64,000 nt of DNA from Mytilus galloprovincialis. Lineage: Eukaryota; Mollusca; Bivalvia; Mytilida; Mytilidae. Positions 1 through 11,000 of the stretch are shown here, in pieces. Below the pieces are notes generated by a model. It saw only the letters and a program-made list of their open reading frames with translations, was not told where the DNA came from and did not search any database. The first letter of the stretch is position 1, and every line of letters begins with the position of its first letter. The position numbers were made by a program, and so were the translations under genes. Where the stretch lies: positions 64,666,144 to 64,730,143 of the forward strand of contig NC_134847.1 in assembly GCF_965363235.1 (NCBI RefSeq). Reading direction: 5' to 3'.

Positions 1-429
1 TAAATGAAGATAATTTGTATGCATTTGTATTAGAAATCACATTTCCATGGAGATTATAAGCCCGCTCCTCTATTTGATAATGTTTGCTAATTGAAGTTTC
101 TATCCATCTTTTTAAACACCAAAAATTGGTAAAAACTGTCAACAAAGGGCAATATCTCTAATAATGTATGGACTGATGATTTTCCCTGTTTGACCTTTTT
201 GTAGAACTTGTCTAACTGATCAATTTTGCAATATAAAGTTTTCTCTTTATCTGTCATAGTTTTCAAGATTATAGGCAAAAACAGGGAAAAAAAATTTGTC
301 TATTAAAAACAATAACTCCTATTAGATGTTGTCTATCAGTTTTTAGGTATATTAACATAGGAAGAGCTCAACATTCTGAAAATTTTTGCTCCACTAGATT
401 TTTATCTATTCATAATCGTTTTCACAATA

Positions 430-636
430 CTGTTCATTTAGAAATTATTGTGAAGTTTTTATTAATGCGAATAACACGACTGAATGAGTATCGCAACAAT
501 AAAAACTAGCATTCTGATATATGATACAAACAGATGTGTGCAGATTTTCCTGAAATCGCAAAAATTAATCTTGAATTTCAGTCCTTTCTTCCAAATTCAC
601 AATAATAAATGCACACAATAATTTCTGAATTTACAG
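430..636. mobile_element. TA-type MITE, about 207 bp (family A)
   Basis: The left end is CTGTTCATTTAGAAATTATTG after a TA; the right end is the complement of CTGTAAATTCAGAAATTATT. It has the same TIR and nearly the same length as copies at 20697 and 42371. The TIRs are diverged, so it is an old copy. TA flank and ends of this type suggest a mariner/Tc1 relative; no transposase is present. Confidence 0.75.
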
Positions 637-730
637 AAAGACAAAACTTGCATTTTACCCCTATAATCTATTTTTAGCCATGTTTGGTTAAATTTGGCTC
701 AGTAGTTAACAGAGGAGAACATTTTTATAA

Positions 731-1703
731 GACCACAAAAATTTTAATTTTTTGGTCGTATATTGCTATCACGTTGGCGGCGTCTTTGTCGTCCTCGTCG
801 TCCGAATACTTTTAGTTTTCGCACTCTAACTTTAGTAAAAGTGAATAGAAATCAATGAAATTTTAACACAAGGTTTAAGACCACTAAAGGAAGGTTGGGA
901 TTGATTTTGGGAGTTTTGGTCCCAACATTTTAGGAATTAGGGGCCAAAAAGGGCCCAAATAAGCATTTTCTTGGTTTTCGCACTATAACTTTAGTTTAAG
1001 TGAATAGAAATCTATGAAATTTTGACACAAGGTTTATGACCACAAAAGGAAGGTTGGGATTGATTTTGGGAGTTTTGGTTCCAACAGTTCAGGAATTAAG
1101 GGCCAAAAAAGGGCCCAAATAAGCATTATTCTTGGTTTTCGCACAATAACTTTAGTATAAGTAAATAGAAATCAATGAAATTTTAAAACAAGGTTTATGA
1201 CCATAAAAGGAAGGTTGGGATTAATTTTTGGAGTTGAGGTCACAACAGTTTAGGAATTAGGGGCCAAAAAGGGGCCCAAATAAGCATTATTTTTGGTTTT
1301 TGCACCATAACTTTAGTATAAGTAAATAGAAATCTATGAAATTTACACACAAGGTTTATGACCATAAAAGGAAGGTTGGGTTTGATTTTGGGAGTTTTGG
1401 TCCTAACAGTTTAGGAATAAGGGGCCCAAAGGGTCCAAAATTGAACTTTGTGTGATTTCATCAAAAATTGAATAATTGGGGTTCTTTGATATGCCAAATC
1501 TAACTATGTATGTAGATTCTTAATTTTTGGTCCCGTTTTCAAATTGGTCTACATTAAGGTCCAAAGGGTCCAAAATTAAACTAAGTTTGATTTTAACAAA
1601 AATTAATTTCTTGGGCTTATTTGATATGATTTATCTAAATATGTACTTTGATTTTTGATTACGGGCCCAGTTTTCAAGTTGGTCCAAATCAGGATTCCAT
1701 ATC
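731..1703. repeat. Pearl-like element 1: terminal hairpin, GTC-rich tract, four ~160-bp tandem cores
   Basis: It starts with an imperfect hairpin, GACC...GGTC, at 731-757. A GTC/GGCG-rich stretch follows (770-805). Then come four tandem cores beginning at 815, 974, 1135 and 1296 (GGTTTTCGCAC-type start, periods 159-161 bp), containing the block GGGGCCAAAAAGGGCCC. A diverged tail of two related blocks ends near 1700. No coding capacity. Confidence 0.8.
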
Positions 1704-1800
1704 AAGTATTGTGCAATAGCAAGAAATTTTCAATTGCACAGTATTGCACAATAGCAAGAAATATCTAATTGCACAATATTGTGCAATAGCAATTAATTTT
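1690..1800. repeat. Palindromic 'ATTGCACAAT' repeats
   Basis: Four overlapping copies of TTGTGCAATAGCAA-like motifs in both orientations, including a perfect 20-bp palindrome at 1768-1787 (ATTGCACAAT and its complement). It probably forms the end of the preceding element. Confidence 0.6.
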
Positions 1801-1837
1801 CAATTGGAGTTATCTTTCTTTGTATAGAATAGTAGTT

Positions 1838-2125
1838 GATAATATATGTTGGAAATTTGCCAGACATGACTATGATGTCATTTTCTATTTTTATTTGCCA
1901 ATAACTTTATGTAAATAACTTCATTGGAAATTTGCCAATATAAAATGTTGCTGATGAAGCTTTTTTTCCTTATCTTATCTAAAATGTTTTTAGATAATGT
2001 ATGTTGGACATTTGCCAGACATGACTATGATGTCATTTTCTATTTTTATTTGCCAATAACTTTATGTAAATAACTTCATTGGAAATTTGCCAATATAAAA
2101 TGTTGCTGATGAAGTGTTTTTTATT
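1838..2125. repeat. Tandem duplication, 2 x 155 bp
   Basis: The second copy starts at 1993. Both contain the TTTGCCAGACATGACTATGA block and TTTGCCAATATAAAATGTTG; only a few differences, so the duplication is recent. Confidence 0.85.
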
Positions 2126-2299
2126 GTTTTATACAATAAACAATGTATATTCACTTTTACTACCAACCAATCTTTACCATTCAGTGATAACAAGCACTTT
2201 ATTTTACATTTTAATATTTTATGATGTATTTAAAAGAGTAGTTATTGTTGCAAACTCCATTAGAAATTTGAATTGATATCAGTTTTGGAAAAAGGGAAA

Positions 2300-2815
2300 T
2301 GGAAATGTGAAAAAAGGGGGGGGGGGAGGTTTAAATTTTTCTCATTTCAGATTTCATAAATAAAAAGAAAATTTCTTCAAACATTTTTTTGAGAGGATTA
2401 CTATTCAACAGCATAGTGAATTGCTCAAAGGCAAAAATAAACTTTTAAGTTCATTAGACCACATTCATTCTGTGTCAGAAACCTATGCTGTGTCAACTAT
2501 TTAATTTTAGATTTAAAAAGTTTGAAGAAGAAATCTTTGATTTGTAAAATCTTATCATTTGTTTTGTGTAAAAAAAAACCATGTAATGTCAAAAATTTGA
2601 TCACAATCCAAATTCAGAGCTGTATCACGCTTGAATGTTTTGTCCATACTTGCCCCAAATGTTCAGGGTTCGACCTCTGCGGTCGTATAAAGCTGCGCCC
2701 TGCGGAGCACCTGGTTGTAAAAGTTAACTATGAAGGACAACAATGATGATAGATGCTAAGTGATGGGAAAAGCTTACTTGGCCCTTCTGGCTAGATGAGC
2801 TTTAAATGAAAGCTA
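2300..2815. repeat. Dispersed repeat (family B), ends in hairpin-like tail
   Basis: It shares a long diverged stretch with 10140-10370: a G-rich start, TCAGAAACCT.TG.TGTCAA, ATTCAGA.CT.TATCA, TTGCCCCAA.TGTT, then GACCTCTG.GGTC. The tail (2715-2815) resembles 5160-5222: GTAAAAGTTAAC, GTGATG..AAAGCT, ACTTGGCC. A G12 run lies at about 2314. The 74-aa ORF over it is not a gene. Confidence 0.65.
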
Positions 2816-3252
2816 CCTAAGGTTTCTTTACCTTGTTTTAATATCACATTTATTTGATGACAACACATGTATAATACGGTATATTTTAATATAAAATATA
2901 TCTTAGACATTCAATATCAATAATATTTTGATATATAAAAAAAAATAAAATCTAAAGTTTAGTTCATAAAATTTGCAGTAGCCACAGCCTATGGAAATGA
3001 ATAGCTCCTTTATCCACAGGGAGGTGTATTCTCTTTATCTGAAAAAAGAATGAATAAGAGGAACATTATCATTAGAAATAATTCAGTATTCAATACGGCA
3101 GGTGTAAAATTGAATATTTTTAGCTACTTCCCTTTAATATCTATATCTTTATAAACTTTTCAGCCATGTAGAAAAAAAATCTAATAAGAAATTTTAATTA
3201 AGGATGAATACAAACATACATAATTGTAATATTCTCTATAAAATATAGTGGT

Positions 3253-3444
3253 GGACAACATTTAAAACCAACTATGACAACAACAATTCTACTGAAATTG
3301 CTTTTTTGCCTTTTTTCATTTAATTCTTCAAAACTGCCATTTTGATTTGGACAACATGTAAAACCAACTATGACAACAACAATTCTACTGAAATTGCTTT
3401 TTTGCCTTTTTTCATTAAATTCTTCAAAACTGCCATTTTGATTC
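3253..3444. repeat. Tandem duplication, 2 x 96 bp
   Basis: The units at 3253 and 3349 both begin GGACAACAT and end CTGCCATTTTGATT, with about three differences. Just downstream of the LTO1 3' end. Confidence 0.85.
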
Positions 3445-3729
3445 AGTCAGTAAATTGTGGCGGATAAAAAAAGTCATTTAAATATCTCTCTTTCTTAAAC
3501 CACAGTTTGATCATTCTTGGTCCTCAAAGAGAAAGTATGTCTATGTATTGTAATAAAGCATTGCATTTTTTGGGGTTAAAATATCAATGCACCATCGAAG
3601 ATCAATCATTGATTTAACATTTATCTCCACGTTAATTTTTGGCCAATTTTGTGCTAAATTGTACCTTCTCCTTTTAAACTAGTTTTATACAAAGATATAA
3701 TCCATTGAAGAGTTAATAAACAAACCTGG

Positions 3730-3735
3730 TTTATT
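3730..3735 (-). terminator. Probable LTO1 polyadenylation signal
   Basis: AATAAA on the minus strand, 58 nt after the LTO1 stop codon. It is the first canonical hexamer downstream, so a short 3' UTR is likely; no cleavage site can be proved from sequence. Confidence 0.5.
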
Positions 3736-3793
3736 GCACATCACAGCTGAATGTTCTATCAAGTCATCAGTTTTTTTTCTGCACTTTTCAATG

Positions 3794-6700
3794 TCAAAAT
3801 GACACCCCTTTATTCTCTTGTCCTGTGTTAAAATCTGCCTTCATCCCTAACAATGACATAATCTACAAACAAATTATTAAGCTTATTATATCAAAGATTA
3901 AAGAATGCTTCAAAAAGGACATTCAGAGAATTAAAAATATTTTCAAGTACATAAATAATCAATAAACAATCAAGAGACAACAACCCGACCACAAGGCATA
4001 AAACAGCTAATGGCCACCAATATATATAAAGTATAGCTGTAACATAAGCTGTCTACATTCTACAACATATAAACAAAATTTGAGAAATTTGAAGAATACA
4101 CTCACCAAAAGAAACATTTCACCAGTTTTGTATGAAAAGTTTTTAAGAAAAAAAATTGTAGGTAATTTTTTGTGAATGATTTATGACCTTCTTGTGTGTA
4201 GGAAACCACAAATTTAAGCAATTTTTTTTCAAACCACAAAAATTGAAACCAATAAAAATCCAAAGTAAATAAAAGGATATTACCTACCTGTTTAAACTTT
4301 GCCCTGATGTTCTCCAGTTTGTCAAACAGTAAGTTATTTGTTGGATCTTCCAAAGTTAACTCTGTGATTAATTTTAGAAGTGTCTCTGTTACTTTAAAAG
4401 CCCTAAATATAACACTATGTAATTAAAAGATGCCAACATCTTCACCAGAATGTATACAGTTTTAAATATTGCAGTACTAGAACACTTGTTAAAGATAATT
4501 TGTTTTGTTGGTTTTTCTTGAAAGTACAAGCAGTTGGTTATTTATGAATTCCCTGGCAAAACATGCAAACAGATTTTTGACAATGAATAACAATATCAAT
4601 TTAATATATTCTTCAATGCTACAATAACTCCTGTAGATAATGTTCACCTTTGATTGGATTTTTGTTAAGTGGTTACTGAGAGGCTGCAGATAAGATCCAA
4701 ATTTTTCCAATTAATTTCTTTTTTTCACATTTCCATACCGATTGTGAAACAATTGTTCTCCTCATTAGTGAATTAACTGTTCTCAGCTAACTGTTACACA
4801 ATTGGTCACAATTTTTAATTTATGACATCAAATTTTATGAATTTCCTATTGTGACGTCATGAAAAAAAGGCGACCATGCCTGATGATGTCACATATAAAG
4901 AACACAACTTTCTACAAATCTTTGAAAAGGACAGATGAAAATCATACAGAAACAGACCATGACAGACACAAAGTGATAGCAAAAACTCAAATTTCTTTGG
5001 AAAGGTGAGCTAAAACAATCTTTCTGAGAAGAAATTGTTAAAAATTGACTTTAAAGGGGTCAACCAAAAATTTTGGTCATGTTGACATATTTGTAGATTT
5101 TACTAATTAATGATTATGGCCAAGTTTGTTTAAATTTGGCCAAGTAGTTTCAGAGGAGAAGATTTTTGTAAAAGTTAACAATGCTGGACACCAGGTGATG
5201 ACAAAAGCTCACTTGGCCTTTTAAAAGGTGATTATTGAAATAAGAATGATAGAAAAAAACTACTAAAAGTACTTTTTCATTGACACATGTACCGGTACTT
5301 GATTTCATATGAATGTTTATACAAGGTATTTAGAAAGTTACAAGATACAAACCTCTGTTTGCTGTCATCATCCTGTATTTTAATTTGAAGTTCTTCAATG
5401 AAACCATGATAAAATCCAACCTACAAAAAACAAAGATATTGAAATGCTTATCCAAAACCTTTTACAACCAATAATGTCATAACTGATATATATATATGTT
5501 CCTTTATTTTCTTTTATCATTGATTCTAAATGCATTATTTATATATGTATAAAGTTAAATTTCAGTCATGTACAGATTGCATTTTACTTGATAACAACTT
5601 TTTAAAAGTAAATAAGATATGACTTTTTTGTACCTCTGATGCAATAGAAGATCCCTTTTCCCAACCTAGTCTGTATCCTTCATCATATCCAGATTGTTTT
5701 CCTGCTTCAAATCCAGCTTCATAACCCTGCGACTGAGATCTGAAAACAAAATTTTGAAAATTTATATGTATCTTTTTTGGAAGAAATGTGTCCGAAAGTG
5801 ACACTATGATTTTTGCAGGTTCTACTGTCTGATGGTATGAGGATAGCAGATGGGATTGCTACAATTTGATGTACTATTTTGTGGAACATTATCAATCTTG
5901 TGCGTAATCTTCTTTCCCGTAGTGTGAGCCAGTTTAGTGAGTTTATCATGTCTGTAGGACTGCTGATGTTATGGTATCTGTTACAGACATATCTGGCAGC
6001 TCGTCTTTGGACCATCTCAATTTTAGAGGTTTGTTCAACTGTGTGAGAGTTCCATACTAAACATGAATATTCAAGCTTAGGATGAACTAGTGCCAGATAT
6101 GCCTGGGTTTTGATGTTCTGGCATGATGTTTTTAAATTTCTTTTTAAGAAGCCCAAAGATTTGTTACCATTATCTATGATGTTGTCTGTATGTTTTGACC
6201 ATTTTAAGGTTTATGAACCCTTCTGTAGCCATTTTTGTACGAATTTTTCAAACTTCAATTGTATCAAAACTACAAATATAATGAATAATAGGGATAGGCC
6301 ATTTTGTACATATTCCAAGGGGAAACTTGATGCAAATCATAGTTATTTATTGTTTCATTGCATTTAATTGAAAAAGAGTATTTTGTGGCAAATAAATCAA
6401 GATTTTTATAGAAAATCCACAGCTTTTAATACAAAGATTTTTGTTATAAAATTTGAAATATAGATTACTCACTTGCTTTTATATGATGTGCTAGTGTTTA
6501 TTTTTTACAAAAAGTTGTAAACAGCCTGTAAATTCCAAAATACCTCATGCTGAGTCACTAAAGTCGAGCGCACCCTAAAAGGTGTACTTGATTTGGTCCA
6601 TATTTTAATTTGTTTTAACCAATAGCTACATTAATAAACTCGTTTTAAGGAAATCAATGCTAGCACTGCATGCAATAATCTTATATCTATCAGTCATGAA

Positions 6701-7737
6701 ATTGCCAAATATGAGGGTACTAGGATAAATGCTGTGGATTTTCTATAAAATTTCCATATGTTTAGCATTGAATTAACACAAGGGTACATAATCCTTAAGT
6801 TTGCTTGCAGTGTAATGCCCAGATATTTAGCTGAAGTGACTAGTTCAAGTTTGTGATTGTGCAGGATATAGTCATGTTTAAACTGTTTTTTTTTCTTTTG
6901 GGATATTGTAAGGACTGTGCATTTGTCTGGATGTAAAGCCATCAACCAGTCTTGCTCCCACCTAGCAGCTGCATTTCGTCTAACAGGTCAGGAATAACCA
7001 CCAATTGGTGGATTATACCTCAATTGACGTATAATCCACCAATTGACATATAATGGTATAGACCAATTGGTGTATAATTCTTTGTTTTTCAAAACAAATT
7101 ATTCCAACAAAATGGAGCATTGTTTTCTTAAAACCATATTATGGTATGAAAACTTGTCAAACATTACTAGTTTAGTATTGTAACATAACATATTGCATTT
7201 AATCAATAATCATATTTGAAGTTTCTTCTATTGTTATCTTGTCAATTCTTGATTGGCAAATTTACCTGTAATCACCTGTCAATGGACATCATTACTGCAC
7301 AGGGGCTTGTTACAAATGCCGTACGAACCCCTAAAAAAACACTTTCTTAGGGGTTCGTATGGATAGTAAACCCGGCAATTGTAACAAGCCCCTGTGCGTC
7401 AATTGAGGTATAATCCACCAATTGGTGGTTATTCCTGACCTGTCTAATGCATAGTAATTTCATTGAAAGAATAAAAATGGATTATTGTAAAAGATAAAAG
7501 ATGTTTCATCAGGTCAAAGAAAAAATAACTCAATGACAGTCGAACTCCACAAAAGGCACAAATTATATCAATACAAAAGACATTATTTTGAGTATGGATA
7601 ACATTTCTTGGATTTAATATGATTGTATGGCTTGAAATATGACAATAAAAATTGATAGAGGGATCAATAGAGGGTAATTACTTTTCTTCACCCATTATAA
7701 TATCATGAAATATATCATCTTCTGTATTGTTTGCCAT
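3794..7737 (-). CDS. LTO1: LTO1 (ORAOV1), deca-GX3 Fe-S adaptor protein, complete, 5 exons
   Basis: Coding exons (minus): 7737-7682, 5739-5634, 5420-5353, 4402-4288, 3862-3794; all introns GT-AG, frame intact, 137 aa, which is the length I recall for human LTO1. The N-terminus reads MANNTEDDIFHDIIMGEEK, like the human IFDAIVMADER region. A deca-GX3 array follows, with Gly at residues 24, 28, 32, 36, 40, 44, 48, 56 and 60; the eighth position (52) is Ala. A helical segment (EDPTNNLLFDKLENIRAKFK, about 95-114) matches human DPTYDKLHEDLDKIRGKFK. The protein ends G-V-S-F (human G-L-S-F). In yeast and human, LTO1 with YAE1 recruits the ABC protein ABCE1/Rli1 to the cytosolic iron-sulfur targeting complex, and the aromatic C-terminus docks there. 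It is divergent from SMAP. Intron 1 is full of nested transposons. YAE1 itself is less likely because of the length and the C-terminal match. Confidence 0.96.
3960..4035. repeat. Fragment of the repeat family also at 62390-62735
   Basis: AAGAGACAACAACCCGACCA, then AACAGCTAATGGCCACCAA, parallels 62410-62462. It lies in LTO1 intron 4. Truncated. Confidence 0.55.
5040..5222. repeat. Dispersed repeat, hairpin-ended (related to 660-730 and 2700-2815)
   Basis: Contains GGCCAAGTTTGTTTAAATTTGG and TTTCAGAGGAGAAGATTTTT (compare 672-725), then a GTGATGACAAAAGCTCAC hairpin-type end. In LTO1 intron 3. No coding potential. Confidence 0.6.
5760..6983 (-). mobile_element. LINE fragment, C-terminal part of a non-LTR reverse transcriptase, split by a MITE
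   Basis: On the minus strand, the frame reads WEQDWLMALHPDKCTVLTIS then KYLGITLQANL (6965-6799) and, after the inserted element, KWSKHTDNIIDN, GFLKRNL, ALVHPKLEYSCLVWN, KIEMVQRRAARYVCNRYHN (6207-5830). These are the late palm and thumb blocks typical of jockey/CR1/L2-like LINEs. The element is 5'-truncated; the catalytic [FY]xDD block is not present. A frame slip lies just upstream of WEQDW and the frame decays towards 5760. It may continue to about 7470 beyond a second MITE. Situated in LTO1 intron 1; its 3' end lies about 20 bp from the exon 2 acceptor. Confidence 0.85.
6208..6794. mobile_element. 587-bp MITE with TTAA target duplication, inserted in the LINE
   Basis: TTAA flanks at 6204-6207 and 6795-6798. 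The 19-bp TIRs GGTTTATGAACCCTTCTGT (6208-6226) and GGATTATGTACCCTTGTGT (complement of 6776-6794) match at 16 of 19. A second, inner inverted repeat of 20 bp lies at 6404-6423 and 6731-6750. Removing the element and one TTAA joins the LINE frame exactly (QANL-KWSKH). TTAA targets are typical of piggyBac relatives; the TIR start is not the usual CCC, so the superfamily is tentative. Confidence 0.87.
6984..7442. mobile_element. 459-bp MITE with perfect 46-bp TIRs and TCTAA target duplication
   Basis: It starts CAGGTCAGGAATAACCACC and ends with its complement; the first 46 bp of each arm are identical. Direct repeats TCTAA at 6979-6983 and 7443-7447. Palindromic CCAATTGG motifs recur in the arms. 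It holds a nested hairpin (7298-7396). Identical arms indicate a young insertion. Superfamily not assigned. Confidence 0.85.
7298..7396. mobile_element. Foldback hairpin of the hAT-like CACAGG family, nested
   Basis: The arms start CACAGGGGCTTGTTAC and fold back on each other; the inner arms are TACGAACCCCTAA and its complement. It shares GGGTTTACTATCCATAC (in the complement) with the hairpin at 54907-55010. No clear target duplication. Confidence 0.7.
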
Positions 7738-8007
7738 TCTTAAATAATGAGAATGCAAAACACTGTAAATCAAAGTGAAAGTGAAAGAAAAGATTATCTC
7801 CCTTTGACTTACATCATTGAAAAGTTCAGAACAAAAAAAGGTATCAGGAAAGTTTTGATGTTCAAACTGTTATAAATTTCCGTTCATAATGACTTTGTTT
7901 GTTGTTTAAAGTAATTGGTAATTCATTCACTTACTTGTGAATGATCAATATTAAAATTAATTTCCGTTTTTTATTGATAGAAGGGGCAAGCATTTCTTCG
8001 AGAAAAA
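7738..8007. promoter_or_regulatory. Bidirectional promoter between LTO1 and SMAP
   Basis: Only 270 bp separate the two divergent start codons, so both 5' UTRs and core promoters must overlap here. There is no TATA box at a convincing distance and no CpG island. At 7777-7787 the interval holds GAAAGTGAAAG, within a longer run of GAAA-type repeats; this fits the GAAANNGAAA core bound by IRF-family factors. That last point is a motif match only. Confidence 0.7.
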
Positions 8008-11000
8008 ATGAGTGAAAAGGAAAAAACGATAGAGAAAACAGAAACAAAGGAAGAATCCAGCAAAAAAGCTGAAAAGGAGCCAGAGAATGTAATGAAACAG
8101 ATGATTTAGTGTCTTTAAATAACATTTATACTTTAGTCTTTACTAAATAGCATTATCAGGCTGTGTTACACTAGATGTAAAAAGGACCATGTTGTTGCAA
8201 GACATGAGGGTCGAAACAGGGGGTTCTATAAGCATAAAGCATAAAAGATTTATTTAAAGTCGGGTATGCATATACCAATACAACATAGTCGGGTATGCAT
8301 ATACCAATACAACATAGTCGGGTATGCATATACCAATACAACATAGCTATTTAGAGTTTTTGACTGCCATACATATATGTGATAAGCACAGCCACAAGAT
8401 ATAAAACACATAAAACAGTTAGCACATCATGCAAAGCATGCATACTGGTATCAAGTATAGATACCTTTATGATAAATAACGGAAAACAAAATCATGACAA
8501 ATGACGTTAAACAGTTATTTTTTGTGCATAATGATAAAATGCACATTTTCTTGATGACGATAATACAATATTGGCTGATTTTGAAGCATTATGTTTGAAA
8601 AGTTGTATTTGTATTGTCTTATCACAGGAATCAGAAATTCTATCAATAAAAGTCAGTAAATAATAAAGTCAATGAGAAGCTCTACTATGATAAATCGACT
8701 GTGTTATATACAGACTTTTATTGGTAGAATTTCTAATTCCTGTGGTCTGATCATGATGAGACAGTATAAAAGCTCAATAGAGCTGATGTTTTTTCTGTAT
8801 TCTGACATTCATCTGACATTAACTATAGCTTTTGAACTGAACATTTATTTATTTTTCCAAATATAAGGGTTATGGATAATTAATTGAGACCACTAAAGAA
8901 TCATGATAAAGATATTTAGACAAATCCCAATAGAATTTTAACAATTTGAAGCTTGCAGTAGCCAAAAAAAAAAGGCTGTTTTGTGTCTGACCCTGAGTTA
9001 GACAATTCCTACCCACAGACATGTGCCTGTGTGAATTTTAAACCACAGGGGCTCTTCATAAAAATCGTTAGACTAGAATTGGTCCTTAAATGAAAGTGAA
9101 ATATTGATGATTTACAAGTATTTTTACTCATAAGAATTTTTGTGAAATGAGTCACAGTACCTTAATAATTTTATTATTCACAATTCATTTAATAAAAGTT
9201 TTAAAATTTAATTGACAAATTTTTTTTTGTTCATACAGCATGTACAGTACCACAACAAAACTTTAAACCTGTTGATGGCACCCAACATTTATAAACCTGA
9301 ACACCAAGATAACCTCTACAGACATAGAAAAGTCTGATACCTGGACTGTTAACACTGCAAACAAATTCTCATATATATATTTATAGCAAATATTGTTCAT
9401 TAATTTTAATCATCTTTACTATCATACTATACATACAGTTACTTTTGGATAGATAAAAAATTTAAAAGTGACAAGATACAAATCCAAATCCCTTCGAAAA
9501 TTACACAATTAACAATGATTAATTTCAATCAGGAACTACAAACAAAAGATTCCTGAAAATCGTTATCAGGCTTCATGTCAGCTTGTTTTACTGTGAGACA
9601 TGGTTTAAGATTCATCAGTTCACTCAACAATCTCTAGTATTTAGAATATTTTAATATATGCTCTTAACGTCTTAATGGCCTTATATTTGAAAACGTCATT
9701 GGATTTATATATGAAACTGAACCTCATATAATTTGCTATCTGCAGTTTTCATATGCACATGCTAGACGAAGTAATGTGTTTTCAGATTCATTTTTCTTCA
9801 GCTTCCTGTTTGCCAAATACTTAAAGCAGGGTTAGTATTAGTGAGTAATAGCTTGTGAGTTTAACCTGCTTTAATTGTGAATATTAACTTATGCACATAT
9901 ATTTTTAAAGGTTCACTCTGCCAACAAGTGGGAAGAAGTAGATTTGGGAGATAATGACAGGAAGAATAAATTCCTTCGTTTGATGGGTGCTGCAAAGGTA
10001 CAGATGTTTATGTTAATTGTACATTAAGGATCTATAAATATCAAAATGGTAGTGTCATATCATGTTTTCACAATTTTTTTTCATCACATGTCTACTCAAC
10101 ACGCAAAATGAGCTTTTGTAATAAATAAATGGCTTTCTAAGAATGTTAAAAAAAAATTGGGGGAGGGACAATTTCAATTTGTTCAAATCACATAACCAAT
10201 TCAAGTTCTTTGACTACAGTTATTGTGTGTCAGAAACCTGTTTTGTGTCAAATATTAATTACAATCTAAATTCAGACCTCTATCAAGTGAGAATATTGTG
10301 TCCATTTTTGCCCCAACTGTTGGACCTCTGTGGTCAAATCCAGCTGTGCTCAGTGAAGCAATATATATATAAACAAGTCTTAATTGAAAACAACGTTCAA
10401 ACCTATGATTGCATTGGATAAAAACCTTAATTTTTATACGTGTGCATGTAAAACAAATTTTGTTGTAGAGGGGTCTCAAAGCAGCACAAACAACATTTTC
10501 AAAAAGACCAAAAAAGTGAAAAATTATATTTTAACAAAACGCATTTGATATATTTTCAGAAAGAACACCATGGACAATTTGTTATTGGTGAGGAGAAAAT
10601 GCATCAACATGAAAGGGAAAGTATGTACATGTTTTGCAACTGCATTTTTTTATGCCAGTATAGCAAAGTCAACATATTAACATGAATTAAATGGCAAAAA
10701 TAAAAAAAAAACAAAAAACAAAGTTTCAAAATTTAATAAAAGTATTGAATTCGTTCCAAGTTTGTATTTTAAGATTATTTTTTTTAAAATCCATAAGACA
10801 GCAACCGAGCAACACATACAAAGTAAAAGAAAATCTACAGGTTAACATATGGTCTTCAACAAGCTGGCTAATTTTGTCTAATATGATGTCAAAGTGTTAT
10901 CACCTGGAATCAAGACATGTCAAAGATTTAATGTAACAAAGACTAACAGAGATCGACTATTCTAATGAGTAAAAAGATATTGCAAGGGAATTCAACATCA

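Noticed and set aside
2660-2720. Possible tRNA-like B box (GGTTCGACC)
   Set aside because: No A box at the right spacing and no cloverleaf; part of family B repeats.
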